64,000 nucleotides of DNA from Tessaracoccus flavescens (GTDB lineage: Bacteria > Actinomycetota > Actinomycetes > Propionibacteriales > Propionibacteriaceae). Shown piece after piece: positions 27,308-37,223 of the stretch. The translations under genes and the position numbers were made by a program. The stretch covers positions 1,984,001 to 2,048,000 of the forward strand of contig NZ_CP019607.1 of NCBI RefSeq assembly GCF_001998865.1, in the 5' to 3' direction. The notes under the pieces were generated by a model. That model did not search any database and was not told the DNA's origin. It worked only from the letters and a program-made list of their open reading frames with translations. Numbering within the stretch: position 1 is the stretch's first letter; every line of letters starts with the position of its first letter.

Positions 27308-29395
27308 ATGGAGTTCACGTCGCTGTACAGCCACGGCTTCGCCCGCGTCGCCGCCTGCACCCCTTCCGTCGCTCTCGGTGAGCCGGACACCAACGCCGAG
27401 CGGATCGTCGAGCAGGTGCGTCAGTGCCACGACGACGGCGTCGCGCTCGCACTCTTCCCCGAGCTGTCGGTCAGTGGCTACTCGCTCGACGACCTCCTGC
27501 TCCAGGACGTGCTGCTCGACGCCGTCGACGCGGCCATCGTGAAGATCGCGGAGGAGACCGCCGACCTGATGCCGCTGGTGGTCGTCGGCGCGCCCATCGC
27601 CAACGACCGGCGGCTCTACAACTGCGCCGTGGTGATCCAGCGCGGCAACATCCTCGGGGTCGTGCCGAAGAGCTACCTCCCGAACTACCGCGAGTTCTAC
27701 GAGAAGCGGCACTTCGCCGAGGCGGCAGGCGCCGATCTGGCGCCCCTGATCCGCCCCCACTGGCCGACGGCGGTCGACGACCCGGAGATCCCCTTCGGCA
27801 CCGACCTGATCTTCGAGGCCGCCGACGTGCCCGGGCTGAAGGTCTTCGTCGAGATCTGCGAGGACATGTGGGTGCCGATGCCACCGTCGACACGGGCCGC
27901 GTTGGCCGGCGCCACGGTCGTGGCGAACCTCAGCGCCTCACCGATCACCATCGGACGCGCGGAGGACCGCGCCCTCATGGTCCGCTCGCAGTCGGCCCGC
28001 TGCCAGGTCGCCTACATCTACTCGGCTGCGTCCCTCGGTGAGTCCTCGACCGACCTCAGCTGGGACGGCCAGTCGATGATCTACGAGGCCGGTGACGAAC
28101 TCGCCCAGTCGGAGCGCTTCCTCCCGGAGGCGTCGCTGCTGGTCGCCGACATCGACCTCGACAGGCTCGCCCAGGAACGCCTGCGGCAGGGCTCGATGGA
28201 CGACAACGCCCGGGCGGTCGGCGTCGACGGTTTCGCCTTCACCCCCATCCTCTTCGAACTCGACCCGCCGACCACCGAACTGGGGCTCCGACGTCCCCTG
28301 AACCGGTTCCCGTTCGTACCCGACGATCCGGCCAGGCTGAACCAGGACTGCTACGAGGCGTACAACATCCAGGTCTCGGCTCTCGAGCGTCGAATGCTGT
28401 CCATGTCGGGCGGGGTCGCGGAGAAGGCGCCGAAGATCGTGATCGGCGTGTCCGGCGGGCTCGACTCGACCCATGCGCTCATCGTCGCGGCGAAGGCCTG
28501 CGACCGGCTGGGCCTTCCCCGCACCCACATCCTCGCCTTCACCCTTCCCGGCTTCGCCTCGTCGAGTCACACGAAGAACAATGCGACGCTGCTCTCCGAG
28601 GCCCTCGGCGTCACCTTCGAGACGGTCGATATCAGGCAGATGGCCGAGGCGCTGCTCAAGGCGCTCGGGCACCCGGCGGGCGACGGCGAGCCCGTTTACG
28701 ACGTCACCTACGAGAACGTCCAGGCCGGCCTGCGCACGGACTTCCTGTTCCGAGCCGCCAACCAGCGGGGCGGGTTCGTGCTCGGCACCGGCGACCTTTC
28801 CGAGTTGGCGCTCGGCTGGTGCACGTACGGGGTCGGCGACCAGATGAGCCACTACGGCGTCAACGCGGGCGTGCCCAAGACGCTGATGCAGCACCTGATC
28901 CGCTGGGTCATCTCGTCCGGCCAGTTCCCCGAGGACGGCGTCAACGAGACCCTCGACTCGATCCTCAACACGGAGATCTCCCCGGAGCTGATCCCGGTCG
29001 CCGACGGGGCGAAGCCGCAGTCGACGCAGGACTCGATCGGCCCGTACGCGCTGCACGACTTCACGCTCTTCGGCGTGCTGCGCCGCGGGTACCGTCCGAG
29101 CAAGATCGCCTTCCTCGAATGGCACGCCTGGCGCGACGCCGCGGTGGGGGACTGGCCGGCGGGCTACCCGGAGGACGACCACACCGCCTACGACCTCGCC
29201 ACCATCAAGAAGTGGATGGCCGTCTTCCTGAAGCGCTTCTTCGGCAACCAGTTCAAGCGCACCGCCATGCCGAACGGGCCGAAGGTGCTGGCCGGCGGTT
29301 CGCTGTCCCCGCGCGGTGACTGGCGGATGCCCTCGGACGCCTCCGCGAGGGTCTGGCTCGACGACCTGGAGGCCAACGTCCCCGATGCCGGTTAG
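27308..29395 (+). CDS. nadE: Glutamine-dependent NAD+ synthetase
   Basis: A 695-residue two-domain enzyme for the last step of NAD synthesis. The N-terminal nitrilase-type glutaminase has the triad Glu52 ([10 protein letters not shown]), Lys121 ([15 protein letters not shown]) and Cys184 (VEICEDMW). The C-terminal synthetase has P-loop SGGLDS (382-387) and [16 protein letters not shown]. The length agrees with mycobacterial NadE (about 680). ATG 27308 has AAGACT 6 bases upstream and no ribosome-binding site; the in-frame extension to 27110 is rejected because it overlaps the divergent gene. Confidence 0.93.
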   Translation: MEFTSLYSHGFARVAACTPSVALGEPDTNAERIVEQVRQCHDDGVALALFPELSVSGYSLDDLLLQDVLLDAVDAAIVKIAEETADLMPLVVVGAPIANDRRLYNCAVVIQRGNILGVVPKSYLPNYREFYEKRHFAEAAGADLAPLIRPHWPTAVDDPEIPFGTDLIFEAADVPGLKVFVEICEDMWVPMPPSTRAALAGATVVANLSASPITIGRAEDRALMVRSQSARCQVAYIYSAASLGESSTDLSWDGQSMIYEAGDELAQSERFLPEASLLVADIDLDRLAQERLRQGSMDDNARAVGVDGFAFTPILFELDPPTTELGLRRPLNRFPFVPDDPARLNQDCYEAYNIQVSALERRMLSMSGGVAEKAPKIVIGVSGGLDSTHALIVAAKACDRLGLPRTHILAFTLPGFASSSHTKNNATLLSEALGVTFETVDIRQMAEALLKALGHPAGDGEPVYDVTYENVQAGLRTDFLFRAANQRGGFVLGTGDLSELALGWCTYGVGDQMSHYGVNAGVPKTLMQHLIRWVISSGQFPEDGVNETLDSILNTEISPELIPVADGAKPQSTQDSIGPYALHDFTLFGVLRRGYRPSKIAFLEWHAWRDAAVGDWPAGYPEDDHTAYDLATIKKWMAVFLKRFFGNQFKRTAMPNGPKVLAGGSLSPRGDWRMPSDASARVWLDDLEANVPDAG

Positions 29396-29550
29396 GGGCT
29401 GGCCTGCCCATCGGGTCGGGCAGTGACTCGGCACGTGGCCGTCTCTCGCCGCTGTTGCGCGAGAAGCGGCGACCGGTCAGTGCCGCTCGCGCCTTCCGGG
29501 TGGGGGCGGGTTCGTCTCGCCTGGGGGCAACCCCTAGCGTGGTCCCTGCG

Positions 29551-30585
29551 ATGCATGACTCCACTCTCACCACGGCAACTGCCGATGCGGACCCCGGGCT
29601 CGTCCGTGGGCTGAGCGTCCGACACATCCAGTTCATGGCGCTCGGCAGCGCGATCGGGACCGGCCTCTTCTATGGCTCGGCATCCGCGATCCAGGCCGCC
29701 GGCCCGATCGTGCTCGTCGCGTACATGGTGGCGGGCGCCGCCGTCTTCATGGTGATGTGGGCCCTCGGCGAGATGGCGGTCCGGCACCCCGTCTCGGGCT
29801 CCTTCTCGGAGTACGCCCGTCCTATCTCGGGCCCTTCGCGGGCTTCGTCACCGGCTGAACCTACGTCTTCGAGATGGTCGTCGTCGCGATCGCGGACGTG
29901 ACGGCCTTCGCCGTGTACCTGGGGCTGTGGTTCCCGAACGCGCCACGCTGGATCTGGGTCCTCATGGTCATCGTCTTCATCGCCGCTCGGCGTCATCATG
30001 TCGCTCGCCCCGTGGGACTCGATCACCGGCGAGGCGAGTCCGTTCGTGCAGATCTTCTCGGCGCTCGGCATCCCGGGAGCCGCGCACCTGCTCAACGCAG
30101 TGGTGATCACCGCCGCCGTCTCGGCGATCAACGCCGACACCTTCGGAGCCGGACGCATGATGTTCGCCCTCGCGCGGCAGGGGCAGGCGCCCGCAGCGCT
30201 CGGCAGGACGACAGCGCGGGGAGTGCCGATCGCGGCGGTGCTGATCATGATCGGCGCCCTTGCGGTCGGAGTGGTGCTCAACGCCGTCGTGCCCGAGTCG
30301 GCCTTCGCCGTCGTTGCCTCGCTCGCCACCTTCGCGACGGTGTGGGTGTGGCTGATGATCCTGCTCGCGCACCTCGGGATGCGCCGACGGATGGGACGCG
30401 AAGGGGCGCAGGCCGACCGCTTTCCGGTGCCGCTGTGGCCGGTCGGTCCATGGCTCGCGGTGGCGTTCATCGTCGGGGTGATCGTGCTGCTCGCCGTGTT
30501 CGCCGCGACCAGGATCGCGCTCCTTGTCGGCGTGGTGTGGCTCATTCTGCTCGGGGCGGCGTGGGCGATCCGCCGCCGCGCCTGA
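29551..30585 (+). pseudogene. AAT-family amino-acid permease, degraded
   Basis: The N-terminus ([24 protein letters not shown] through SGSFSEYAR) and the C-terminal half (SLAPWDSITGEASPFVQIF, AINADTFGAGRMMFALARQGQAP) are typical of GabP/ProY-like amino-acid:proton symporters. Three lesions are visible: a one-base shift near 29820, a TGA at 29857-29859 in the place of a conserved Trp (TG-W-TYVFEM), and a deletion of about 130 codons near 29980. The remaining coding length is about 345 codons, against about 460 in the family. No working carrier can be made. Confidence 0.87.
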
Positions 30586-30597
30586 GGGGGAGTGCTG

Positions 30598-30630
30598 CTT
30601 AGGCTTGCCTAAGACCGGCTATTAGGCAAC
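30598..30630 (+). promoter_or_regulatory. IdeR/DtxR-like iron box
   Basis: A perfect 16-base palindrome CTTAGGC-TT-GCCTAAG (30598-30613) resembles the core of the IdeR/DtxR operator (TTAGGTTAGGCTAACCTAA). A further half-site TTAGGCAAC follows at 30622-30630. A TAATAC -10 hexamer (30643-30648) lies 8 bases before the operon's first ATG. Iron-bound repressor here would block the promoter. Confidence 0.75.
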
Positions 30631-30656
30631 GAAGATGTCGTGTAATACTTTTCCCG

Positions 30657-31589
30657 ATGTCTTCTTCAGCAGCCGCGGCGACCGACACCCGCCCCGCCTA
30701 CCGCGCCTTCCGGGTGCGGGTCGCTGAGCGCAGGCAACTCAGCCCGCACTTCACCCGGATCACCTTCACGGGGGACGAACTCGTCGACTTCGGGACGGCG
30801 GGACTCGATCAGCGGATCAAGGTCGTGCTTCCGCTGCCCGACAGCGGCTTCGACCACTTCCCGACGGTCGACGACTGGTACCCGGCCTGGCGAGAGTTGC
30901 CCACGGAGCAGCGCAACCCGTTCCGCACCTACACCGTCCGCGACATCAGACCAGAGGCGCTGGAGCTCGACGTCGACTTCGTCGGCCACGGTGACACCGG
31001 CCCCGCCAGCCGTTGGGCCGCCCGGGCCGAGGTCGGCGACGAGGTCATCGTCGTCGGACCCGATGAGCGCAGCCCTGGACGAGGCGTCGGCATTGACTGG
31101 CGCCCAGGTGACGTCGACACCATCCTCCTCGCGGGGGACGAGACCGCCGCCCCTGCCATCGGCGCGATCCTCGAGTCGCTGCCCGTCGACGCCACCGGTG
31201 TCGCCCTGATCGAGGTGCCAGAGGAGGGTGACGTGCTCGACCTGATCGCCCCTGACGGCGTGGACGTGCGGTTCCTGCCCCGCTCCGCCGCCGGGGCCCA
31301 CGGAGAACGGCTGATCCCCGCCATGCGCGAATGGGTGGTGCGGACCTGCTGCGCGGCTGGCTGCGTCCCCGTCCCCGAACGCGCCTCGAGCTTCGATGAA
31401 GGCGACGACGCACCGCTGTGGGACGTCCCCGAGGGCACCAGCCTCGACGGCGACTGCTACGCCTGGATCGCGGGCGAGGCGGGCATGGTCAAGCAGTTGC
31501 GCCGCTTCCTCGTCTCCGACGCGGGCCTCGACCGCCGACGCGTGGCCTTCATGGGCTACTGGCGCCTCGGCCGGGCTGAGCTCGACTGA
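30657..31589 (+). CDS. Siderophore-interacting protein (ferric-siderophore reductase)
   Basis: A 310-residue protein of the ViuB/YqjH family. It has an FAD-binding domain with the block FRTYTVRD (about 91-98) and a SIP domain with LLAGDETAAPAIGAILE, and ends in the family motif FMGYWRLG. It reduces ferric siderophores in the cytoplasm to release iron. It is the first gene of an iron operon; the next start lies 1 base after its stop. No ribosome-binding site is seen, and the -10 element lies 8 bases before ATG. Confidence 0.9.
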   Translation: MSSSAAAATDTRPAYRAFRVRVAERRQLSPHFTRITFTGDELVDFGTAGLDQRIKVVLPLPDSGFDHFPTVDDWYPAWRELPTEQRNPFRTYTVRDIRPEALELDVDFVGHGDTGPASRWAARAEVGDEVIVVGPDERSPGRGVGIDWRPGDVDTILLAGDETAAPAIGAILESLPVDATGVALIEVPEEGDVLDLIAPDGVDVRFLPRSAAGAHGERLIPAMREWVVRTCCAAGCVPVPERASSFDEGDDAPLWDVPEGTSLDGDCYAWIAGEAGMVKQLRRFLVSDAGLDRRRVAFMGYWRLGRAELD

Positions 31590-31590
31590 C

Positions 31591-32625
31591 ATGACCCCCA
31601 CCGAATCCTCGGCACAGGTCGCCGGGGCGGCTCTGCGAGCCCGTCGTCGCTCGGCGTGGCTCGTGTTCCTCGAGGCGGCCGTCGTGCTCGCCCTGATCTG
31701 CTGCGCGAGTCTCCTGTTCGGGGTGCGCGACCTCGACGCTGCGACCGTCTGGCAGGCCTTGACCTCGCCGGTGGCCGAGAACGTCGATCACATGGTCGTG
31801 CTGCAGCAGCGGGTGCCGCGGACCCTGATCGGGCTGGCCGCAGGCGTCGCGCTGGGCGTCGCCGGGGTCGTCATCCAGGGCGTGACCCGCAATCCCATCG
31901 CCGATCCGGGCCTGCTGGGCGTCAACTCGGGCGCCTCCCTCGCCGTCGTCCTCGCCATCCAGTTCCTCGGCGTCTCGTCCGCGCTCGGCTACATCTGGTT
32001 CGCCTTCGCCGGTGCGGCAGCGGCGGCCGTCGTGGTGTTCTCATTCGGGCACGCCCGGCCGGTGCAGTTGGCACTCGTAGGGGCCGCGCTGGTCGCCTTC
32101 ATCACCCCGCTGATCACGCTGGTGCTGCTGCGCGACCAGACGGCCTTCAACTCATACCGGTTCTGGGTCGTCGGCGCGCTCACCGGACGCGACCTGCGGG
32201 CGCTCGCCTGGATGCTCCCGTTCCTCGCGGTCGGGATCGGCATCGCCGCGTTCCTCGCCCACCGGCTCAACGGCCTCGCCCTCGGAGACGACGTCGCACG
32301 CGGGCTCGGTCAGGACGTACGCATCACCCGTGCCTTGAGCGCCGTCGCGATCGTGCTGCTCTGTGGCGTCGCCGTCTCCCTCGCAGGCCCCATCGCGCTG
32401 GTCGGGCTCGTCGTCCCGCACGCCGCACGCCGCCTCGTCGGGTCGAACCACCACCTGACCACCGCGCTGGCGATCCTCCTCGGCCCGATCATGCTGCTGC
32501 TCGCCGACGTGATCGGCCGCCTCGTCGTGACCAACTCCGAGCTGGAGGCAGGCGTGGTCGCCGCCTTCCTCGGCGCGCCGGTGCTCGTCGCGGTCGCCCG
32601 GGGCCGAACGGTGGTCGGACTGTGA
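31591..32625 (+). CDS. FecCD-family siderophore ABC permease 1
   Basis: A 344-residue permease with about nine or ten hydrophobic segments. QQRVPRTLIGLAAGVALGVAGVVIQGVTRNPIADPGLLGVNSGA carries the FecCD family signature. VSLAGPIALVGLVVPHAARRL near residue 270 is the conserved loop contacting the ATPase. It forms a heterodimer with the next gene product. ATG 31591 follows the previous stop by one base. Confidence 0.92.
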   Translation: MTPTESSAQVAGAALRARRRSAWLVFLEAAVVLALICCASLLFGVRDLDAATVWQALTSPVAENVDHMVVLQQRVPRTLIGLAAGVALGVAGVVIQGVTRNPIADPGLLGVNSGASLAVVLAIQFLGVSSALGYIWFAFAGAAAAAVVVFSFGHARPVQLALVGAALVAFITPLITLVLLRDQTAFNSYRFWVVGALTGRDLRALAWMLPFLAVGIGIAAFLAHRLNGLALGDDVARGLGQDVRITRALSAVAIVLLCGVAVSLAGPIALVGLVVPHAARRLVGSNHHLTTALAILLGPIMLLLADVIGRLVVTNSELEAGVVAAFLGAPVLVAVARGRTVVGL

Positions 32626-33659
32626 CCGCCATCGCCGCTCGCGCCGCGGCCATCAGGAGCCGACGCCACCGAGGGCTCCTTCGCCTGCTGCTCGTGCTGC
32701 TGGCCGCCCTCGTGCTGATCGGAGCGCTGACCGTCGCAGGCCTGATGCTCGGGGCCGCCGACCTTTCCGCAGACGCAATGGTGCGCGGCCTGCTCGGGAT
32801 CGGCAGCAGGTCGGAGAACCTGATCGTGCAGACGCTGCGGCTGCCGAGGATCGAGGCCGCGCTGCTGGCCGGCGCCGCGTTCGGGCTCGCCGGCGCCGTC
32901 TTCCAGTCCGTGCTGCGTAACCCGCTGGCCAGCCCCGACATCCTCGGCATCTCCTCCGGCGCAAGCCTCGGCGCGGTGATCGCCGTGCTCGGGCTCGGCT
33001 GGAGCGGCATCGCGGTGTCGCTGACCGCGTTCGCGGGGGCAGGGCTGGTCGCGCTCCTGATCTGGGCGCTCGCGTGGCGGCAGGGACTGCACGGCATCCG
33101 CTTCGTGCTGGTCGGGGTGGGCCTCGCCTACCTCTGTGCCTCGTTGATCAGCTGGCTGCTCAGCCAGGCAGACGTGCGGGAGGCGCAGCCGGTGCTGCTG
33201 TGGACCGTCGGGTCGGTGGCCGACGTGCGTGGAGGGCTGCTCGACGTGCTCGGCTGGCTGGTGCTCGGCTTCTCGCTGCTCGTCGCGGTCAACTCCCGAC
33301 CGCTGCGCGTCCTGGCGCTCGGCGACGAGCTCGCAGCCGGGCTCGGGGTGCGTCCCGACCGCGCCCGGATGCTCCTGCTGCTCGCAGGCGTCGGGCTCGT
33401 CGCCTCCGCGACCAGCCTCACCGGTCCGATCGCCTTCGTCGCGCTGCTCGCCGCGCCCATCGCCCGCCGTCTCCAGAACGACGGAGGGCCCGCCCTGCTG
33501 ATCTCCATGGCCGTCGGCGCCGCGCTGACCTTGAGCGCAGACGTGCTCGGCCAGCACGCCGTGCCCGGCGTCGTGGCGCCCGTCGGCATCGTGACGGGGC
33601 TGATCGGCGCCCCCTACCTTCTGATCCTGCTCGCCAGGCAACGAAAGGCCTCAGCATGA
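32622..33659 (+). CDS. FecCD-family siderophore ABC permease 2
   Basis: A 345-residue FecCD permease. LRLPRIEAALLAGAAFGLAGAVFQSVLRNPLASPDILGISSGA is the signature region, and TSLTGPIAFVALLAAPIARRL the ATPase-contact loop. GTG 32622 overlaps the previous stop (GTGA), giving tight coupling. A basic N-terminus (RAAAIRSRRHR) precedes the first helix. It is intact, unlike the ATPase that follows. Confidence 0.92.
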   Translation: MTAIAARAAAIRSRRHRGLLRLLLVLLAALVLIGALTVAGLMLGAADLSADAMVRGLLGIGSRSENLIVQTLRLPRIEAALLAGAAFGLAGAVFQSVLRNPLASPDILGISSGASLGAVIAVLGLGWSGIAVSLTAFAGAGLVALLIWALAWRQGLHGIRFVLVGVGLAYLCASLISWLLSQADVREAQPVLLWTVGSVADVRGGLLDVLGWLVLGFSLLVAVNSRPLRVLALGDELAAGLGVRPDRARMLLLLAGVGLVASATSLTGPIAFVALLAAPIARRLQNDGGPALLISMAVGAALTLSADVLGQHAVPGVVAPVGIVTGLIGAPYLLILLARQRKASA

Positions 33660-34460
33660 ACGCCAACCAGCACGCCTTCGTCGCCGAGGCGATCACCGTG
33701 GGCTATGACGGCCGGGTCGTCATCTCCGACCTCGACTTCGCGGTCCCCGCGGGGAAGGTGACCGTCATCGTCGGCCCGAACGCCTGCGGGAAGTCGACCC
33801 TCCTGCGCTCCATGGCCGGCCTGCACCCGCTCACCGCCGGGTCGGTCCTCCTCGACGGCAGCTCGATCGAGCAGCTCGGCCGCAAGCGCGTCGCCCGCAC
33901 CGTCGGCGTGCTCCCGCAGTCCTCCATCGCACCCGACGGCGTCCGCGTGGCCGAGCTTGTGGCTCGGGGCCGATACCCGCACCAGGGCTGGTTCGGCCTC
34001 GTCCGCAGCGACGACGACCTCGTGGTAGCGAAGGCGCTCGCCGACACGGGAACCGCCGACCTTGCCGACCGCCGCGTCGACGAGCTCTCAGGCGGTCAGC
34101 GCCAGAGGGTCTGGATCGCCATGGTGCTGGCGCAGGCAACCGACATCGTCCTGCTCGACGAGCCCACCACCTATCTCGACGTCACCCACCAGCTCGACCT
34201 GCTCGACCTGCTCGCCGAACTGAACCATGAACGCGGCACCACCGTCGTGATGGTCCTGCACGAACTCAACCCTGGCCGCCCGCTACGCCGACCACCTCGT
34301 CATGATGCGCGACGGGGCGATCGTCGAGCAGGGCGTCCCTTCGGACATCGTCACCACCGAATCCATCCGCCACGTGTTCGGGCTCGACTGCCAGGTCGTC
34401 CCCGATCCCGTCTCCGGCACGCCGCTCGTCGTGCCCATCGGGCGACGCCACGCCGCCTGA
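33656..34460 (+). pseudogene. Siderophore ABC ATPase (FecE-like), frameshifted
   Basis: Walker A GPNACGKST, signature [13 protein letters not shown] and Walker B IVLLDEPTTYLD are all present in the first 205 codons. At 34269-34273 the reading AAC-CCT-GGC should be AAC-CTG-GCC: removing one C restores LNLAARYADHLVMMRDGAI and a normal end at 34460. As read, the frame runs on to 34549 with a non-family tail. The shift sits in a run of three C, so a base-call error is as likely as real inactivation. ATG 33656 overlaps the preceding stop. If the sequence is right, the H-loop stays but the C-terminal subdomain is lost. Confidence 0.85.
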
Positions 34461-34500
34461 CCAACCACCCGCACACCGTTCGAAATCAAGGAGAACCCCC

Positions 34501-35541
34501 ATGCGCACAGTCCTGTCAGCAGCCGCGGTCGCCGTGGCGCTCGCGCTGACCGCTTGCGGAGCGCCCGCTGCCGAAGAGAGCGCCACGCCCGAGCCTGCGG
34601 CCCCGACCTCCGCCGACGCCGCCGCGAAGGACAGCTTCCCCGTCGAGGTCAAGCATGCCCTCGGCACCACCACCATCGAATCCGAGCCCGTGCGCGTCGC
34701 CACCTGGGGTTGGGGGTCCACAGAGGCGGCCATCGCGCTCGGAGTGTTCCCGGTCGCCGTCGCCGAGCAGAGCTGGACGGTCGGCGAGGGCAACCTCCTG
34801 CCCTGGGTCGAGGCGGCCTACGACGAGGCCGGGGCCGAGAAGCCTGTCGTGCTGACCGACGCCGACGGCGGCGCGACCTTCCCGTACGAGGAGGTGATCG
34901 CCGCCGATCCCGACCTGATCCTCGCCCCCTACTCCGGCCTGACCCAGGAGCAGTACGACACCCTCACCGAGATCGCACCGACCGTCGCCTACCCCGGCGC
35001 GCCCTGGACCACCACGTGGCAGGACACGATCTCGATCTCGGCGCAGGCCCTCGGGCGCACAGCCGCCGGCGAGGAGGTCCTCGCAGACATCGACGGCACC
35101 CTCGCCGGGATGAAGGAGGCCCATCCGGAGTTCGAGGGCAGGACGGTCGCGGGCGTGTGGGACGCGGACGGCTTCGTCTACGTCTACACCGCGGCCGATC
35201 CTCGCGTCGGCATCCTCGAGGAGGTCGGGCTGAAGGTCGCGCCAAGCGTCTCGGAGCTGGACACCTCCGACGGTGGCTTCTTCTACGAGCTCAGCTACGA
35301 GCAGCTCGACAAGCTCGATGCCGACATCGTGATCAGCTACCACGACACCGAGGACGAGGCGAAGGCCTTCATGGAGAAGCCGGCCCTGCAGGCCATCCCC
35401 GCCGTGAAGGCTGGCCGGGTCGCCCAGGTGACCGACCCCGTCACCGTGTCGTCGGTCTCGCCGCCCACCGCCCTGACGTTCGACTGGGAGGGCGGCCTGC
35501 CCACCCTGATCGAGAAGATCGCGGCTGTCGCGGCCAAGTGA
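34501..35541 (+). CDS. Iron-siderophore ABC substrate-binding lipoprotein
   Basis: A 346-residue FecB/FhuD-type (PeripBP_2) binding protein. The signal ends at lipobox LTAC with Cys19, and an Ala/Pro/Glu-rich linker follows to about 45. EPVRVATWGWGSTEAAIALGVFPV and EVIAADPDLILAPYSGLTQEQYDTLTEIAPTV are typical of this family. It captures ferric siderophore outside the membrane for the two permeases upstream. A clear AAGGAG ribosome-binding site stands 10 bases before ATG. It ends the operon before a terminator. Confidence 0.92.
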   Translation: MRTVLSAAAVAVALALTACGAPAAEESATPEPAAPTSADAAAKDSFPVEVKHALGTTTIESEPVRVATWGWGSTEAAIALGVFPVAVAEQSWTVGEGNLLPWVEAAYDEAGAEKPVVLTDADGGATFPYEEVIAADPDLILAPYSGLTQEQYDTLTEIAPTVAYPGAPWTTTWQDTISISAQALGRTAAGEEVLADIDGTLAGMKEAHPEFEGRTVAGVWDADGFVYVYTAADPRVGILEEVGLKVAPSVSELDTSDGGFFYELSYEQLDKLDADIVISYHDTEDEAKAFMEKPALQAIPAVKAGRVAQVTDPVTVSSVSPPTALTFDWEGGLPTLIEKIAAVAAK

Positions 35542-35552
35542 CCCGTTGAACT

Positions 35553-35588
35553 GGCGGCCCGGAAGCATCGCCTCCGGGCCGCCCCTGC
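35553..35588 (+). terminator. Rho-independent terminator of iron operon
   Basis: An 11-bp perfect stem GGCGGCCCGGA / TCCGGGCCGCC, starting 11 bases after the binding-protein stop. It is followed by CCCTGC and has no T-run. Confidence 0.75.
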
Positions 35589-35647
35589 ATCCTCAGGGCC
35601 CGCTCGGCGACCCTCCGCTCGGCACCGTCGGGGATAGGCTCGACGCC

Positions 35648-36001
35648 ATGAGCGAGATCACCGTCCTGCACAACCCCCGCTGTTCCACCTCCCGTGCCGC
35701 CGTCGAGGCCGTCGAGGGGTCAGGGCTCGACGCCGAGGTGCGCAACTATCTCAAGGAACCGCTCACGAAGCAGGAGTGGCTTGACGTGCTGGGAAAGCTC
35801 GACGCCGCGCCGACCGAGCTCGTCCGTCGCGACCCCAACTTCGAGCGCTCCGGTCTCTCGGACGCCGACGTCGCCACGGCCGATCAGGTCGCGACCGTGC
35901 TCGCCGAGCAGCCTGCGCTCGCGCAGCGGCCGGTGCTGATCCGCGGCGGGCGGGCGATCATCGGTCGCCCGAAGTCTGCCGTGCCCGACTTCCTCGCCTG
36001 A
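35648..36001 (+). CDS. ArsC-family reductase
   Basis: A 117-residue thioredoxin-fold protein of the glutaredoxin-coupled ArsC family. LHNPRCSTSR places the active Cys at 12, and the tail RPVLIRGGRAIIGRP holds the conserved Arg region. It may reduce arsenate or be a Spx/YffB-like protein; no other arsenic genes are near. TAGGCT ends 7 bases before ATG 35648: leaderless. Confidence 0.87.
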   Translation: MSEITVLHNPRCSTSRAAVEAVEGSGLDAEVRNYLKEPLTKQEWLDVLGKLDAAPTELVRRDPNFERSGLSDADVATADQVATVLAEQPALAQRPVLIRGGRAIIGRPKSAVPDFLA

Positions 36002-36022
36002 CCGCTTCGGCGCAGGTTCGCA

Positions 36023-36484
36023 TCAGCCCGCCTGGTGCAGGGAGATGGTCGGGCCGTAGTCGTCGACCAGTTCGCAGTAGAACCGCCGCTGCGGGAAGAG
36101 CCTCGACACCCGGTCGAGCCACGCCTCGGCGAGACGTTCTCTGATCCAGTCCAAGATGTCCTCGTCCGCACCGTCGGTGGGCTCGGGCATGAGGTCCCAC
36201 AGGTGGGTGTGGTTGAGCACCGACTCGATCCGGATGACGTCGCCGTCCAGCTTGTCCCACCAGGTGAGGAAGTTGCGCTCGGAGAACCTGTGGCGCAGGA
36301 GCACGCACCCGCGCACCTCCACGAATGCAGGAGTGAAGAGTTCGGACATCACCGCCGCTGGCGTCAGGCCCATGCCGTGGCGCAGGTAGAGGCCGTTGTC
36401 GCCCTCGTCGTTGCCCCACCACTGCCGCACTCCGGGAAGCGGAGGTGGGGGAGTGTGGCCGAGCACCCTTACTGGCAGATCCAT
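36023..36484 (-). CDS. Hypothetical cytoplasmic protein
   Basis: A 153-residue protein rich in Trp and His (VRQWWGNDEGDNGLYLRHGM, LTWWDKLD) with no membrane segment. I know similar uncharacterised actinobacterial proteins but no function. It is convergent with the ArsC gene and has no visible ribosome-binding site; CACCAT stands 6 bases before the ATG. Confidence 0.65.
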   Translation of the reverse strand: MDLPVRVLGHTPPPPLPGVRQWWGNDEGDNGLYLRHGMGLTPAAVMSELFTPAFVEVRGCVLLRHRFSERNFLTWWDKLDGDVIRIESVLNHTHLWDLMPEPTDGADEDILDWIRERLAEAWLDRVSRLFPQRRFYCELVDDYGPTISLHQAG

Positions 36485-36591
36485 CCGACGATGGTGGCAG
36501 GAGGGTGATCCACCAGAGCCGTCTGCGACCGCTGGGCCGGCATGCTGTCCGGACGGAGCGCGTCACCGCTGGGCGGCACTACCCTGAGCGG

Positions 36592-37221
36592 ATGAAGCTC
36601 ACCCGTGCCACCCGCCGACGACTACGGCAAGGAGTCGCCCTTCTGCTGGGCCTGGTGGCCGGGGTGATGGTCGGCCTGCTCACCCACCCGGAGATCGGGA
36701 TCGCGACCGGGTGGGCTGTGTTCGTCTTCGCATACTGCCTGTGGACGTGGATCGTGCTGTGGCCCATGGACTCCGCCCAGACCCGCGTGCACGCCCGTGA
36801 AGAGGACCCAGGTAGGGGCTTCGCCGACGTGATCCTGATCGTCGCGTCGATCGCCAGCGTGGTCGGGATCGCGTTCGTCCTGGCCGCCGGGCACGTCTCG
36901 GACACGGCCTCGGCCATCATCGGCGTCGCGTGCGTCGTGGCGTCCTGGCTGCTGGTCCACACCGTCTACGGCGTCCGCTACGCGGACCTCTACTTCTCGG
37001 CGGCGAAACCGCCGATCGACTTCGGCGACGAGGCGCCCACCTACACCGACTTCGCCTACCTGACCTTCTGCCTCGGCATGACCTACCAGATCTCGGACAC
37101 CAACCTGAAGACGCGGCTGTTGCGCGTCGTCGTGCTGTGGCACACGCTGCTGAGCTACTTCCTCGGCGCAGTCGTCCTGGCCTGCACCATCAACCTCGCC
37201 AGTGGGTTGGCGACAAGCTGA
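36592..37221 (+). CDS. DUF1345 membrane protein
   Basis: A 209-residue integral membrane protein. A basic N-terminus (RATRRRLRQG), five or six hydrophobic segments and the block FGDEAPTYTDFAYLTFCLGMTYQISDT, which defines DUF1345, are seen. Function is unknown. TACCCT lies 6 bases before the ATG. It converges on ald with a 2-base gap. Confidence 0.85.
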   Translation: MKLTRATRRRLRQGVALLLGLVAGVMVGLLTHPEIGIATGWAVFVFAYCLWTWIVLWPMDSAQTRVHAREEDPGRGFADVILIVASIASVVGIAFVLAAGHVSDTASAIIGVACVVASWLLVHTVYGVRYADLYFSAAKPPIDFGDEAPTYTDFAYLTFCLGMTYQISDTNLKTRLLRVVVLWHTLLSYFLGAVVLACTINLASGLATS

Positions 37222-37223
37222 GC

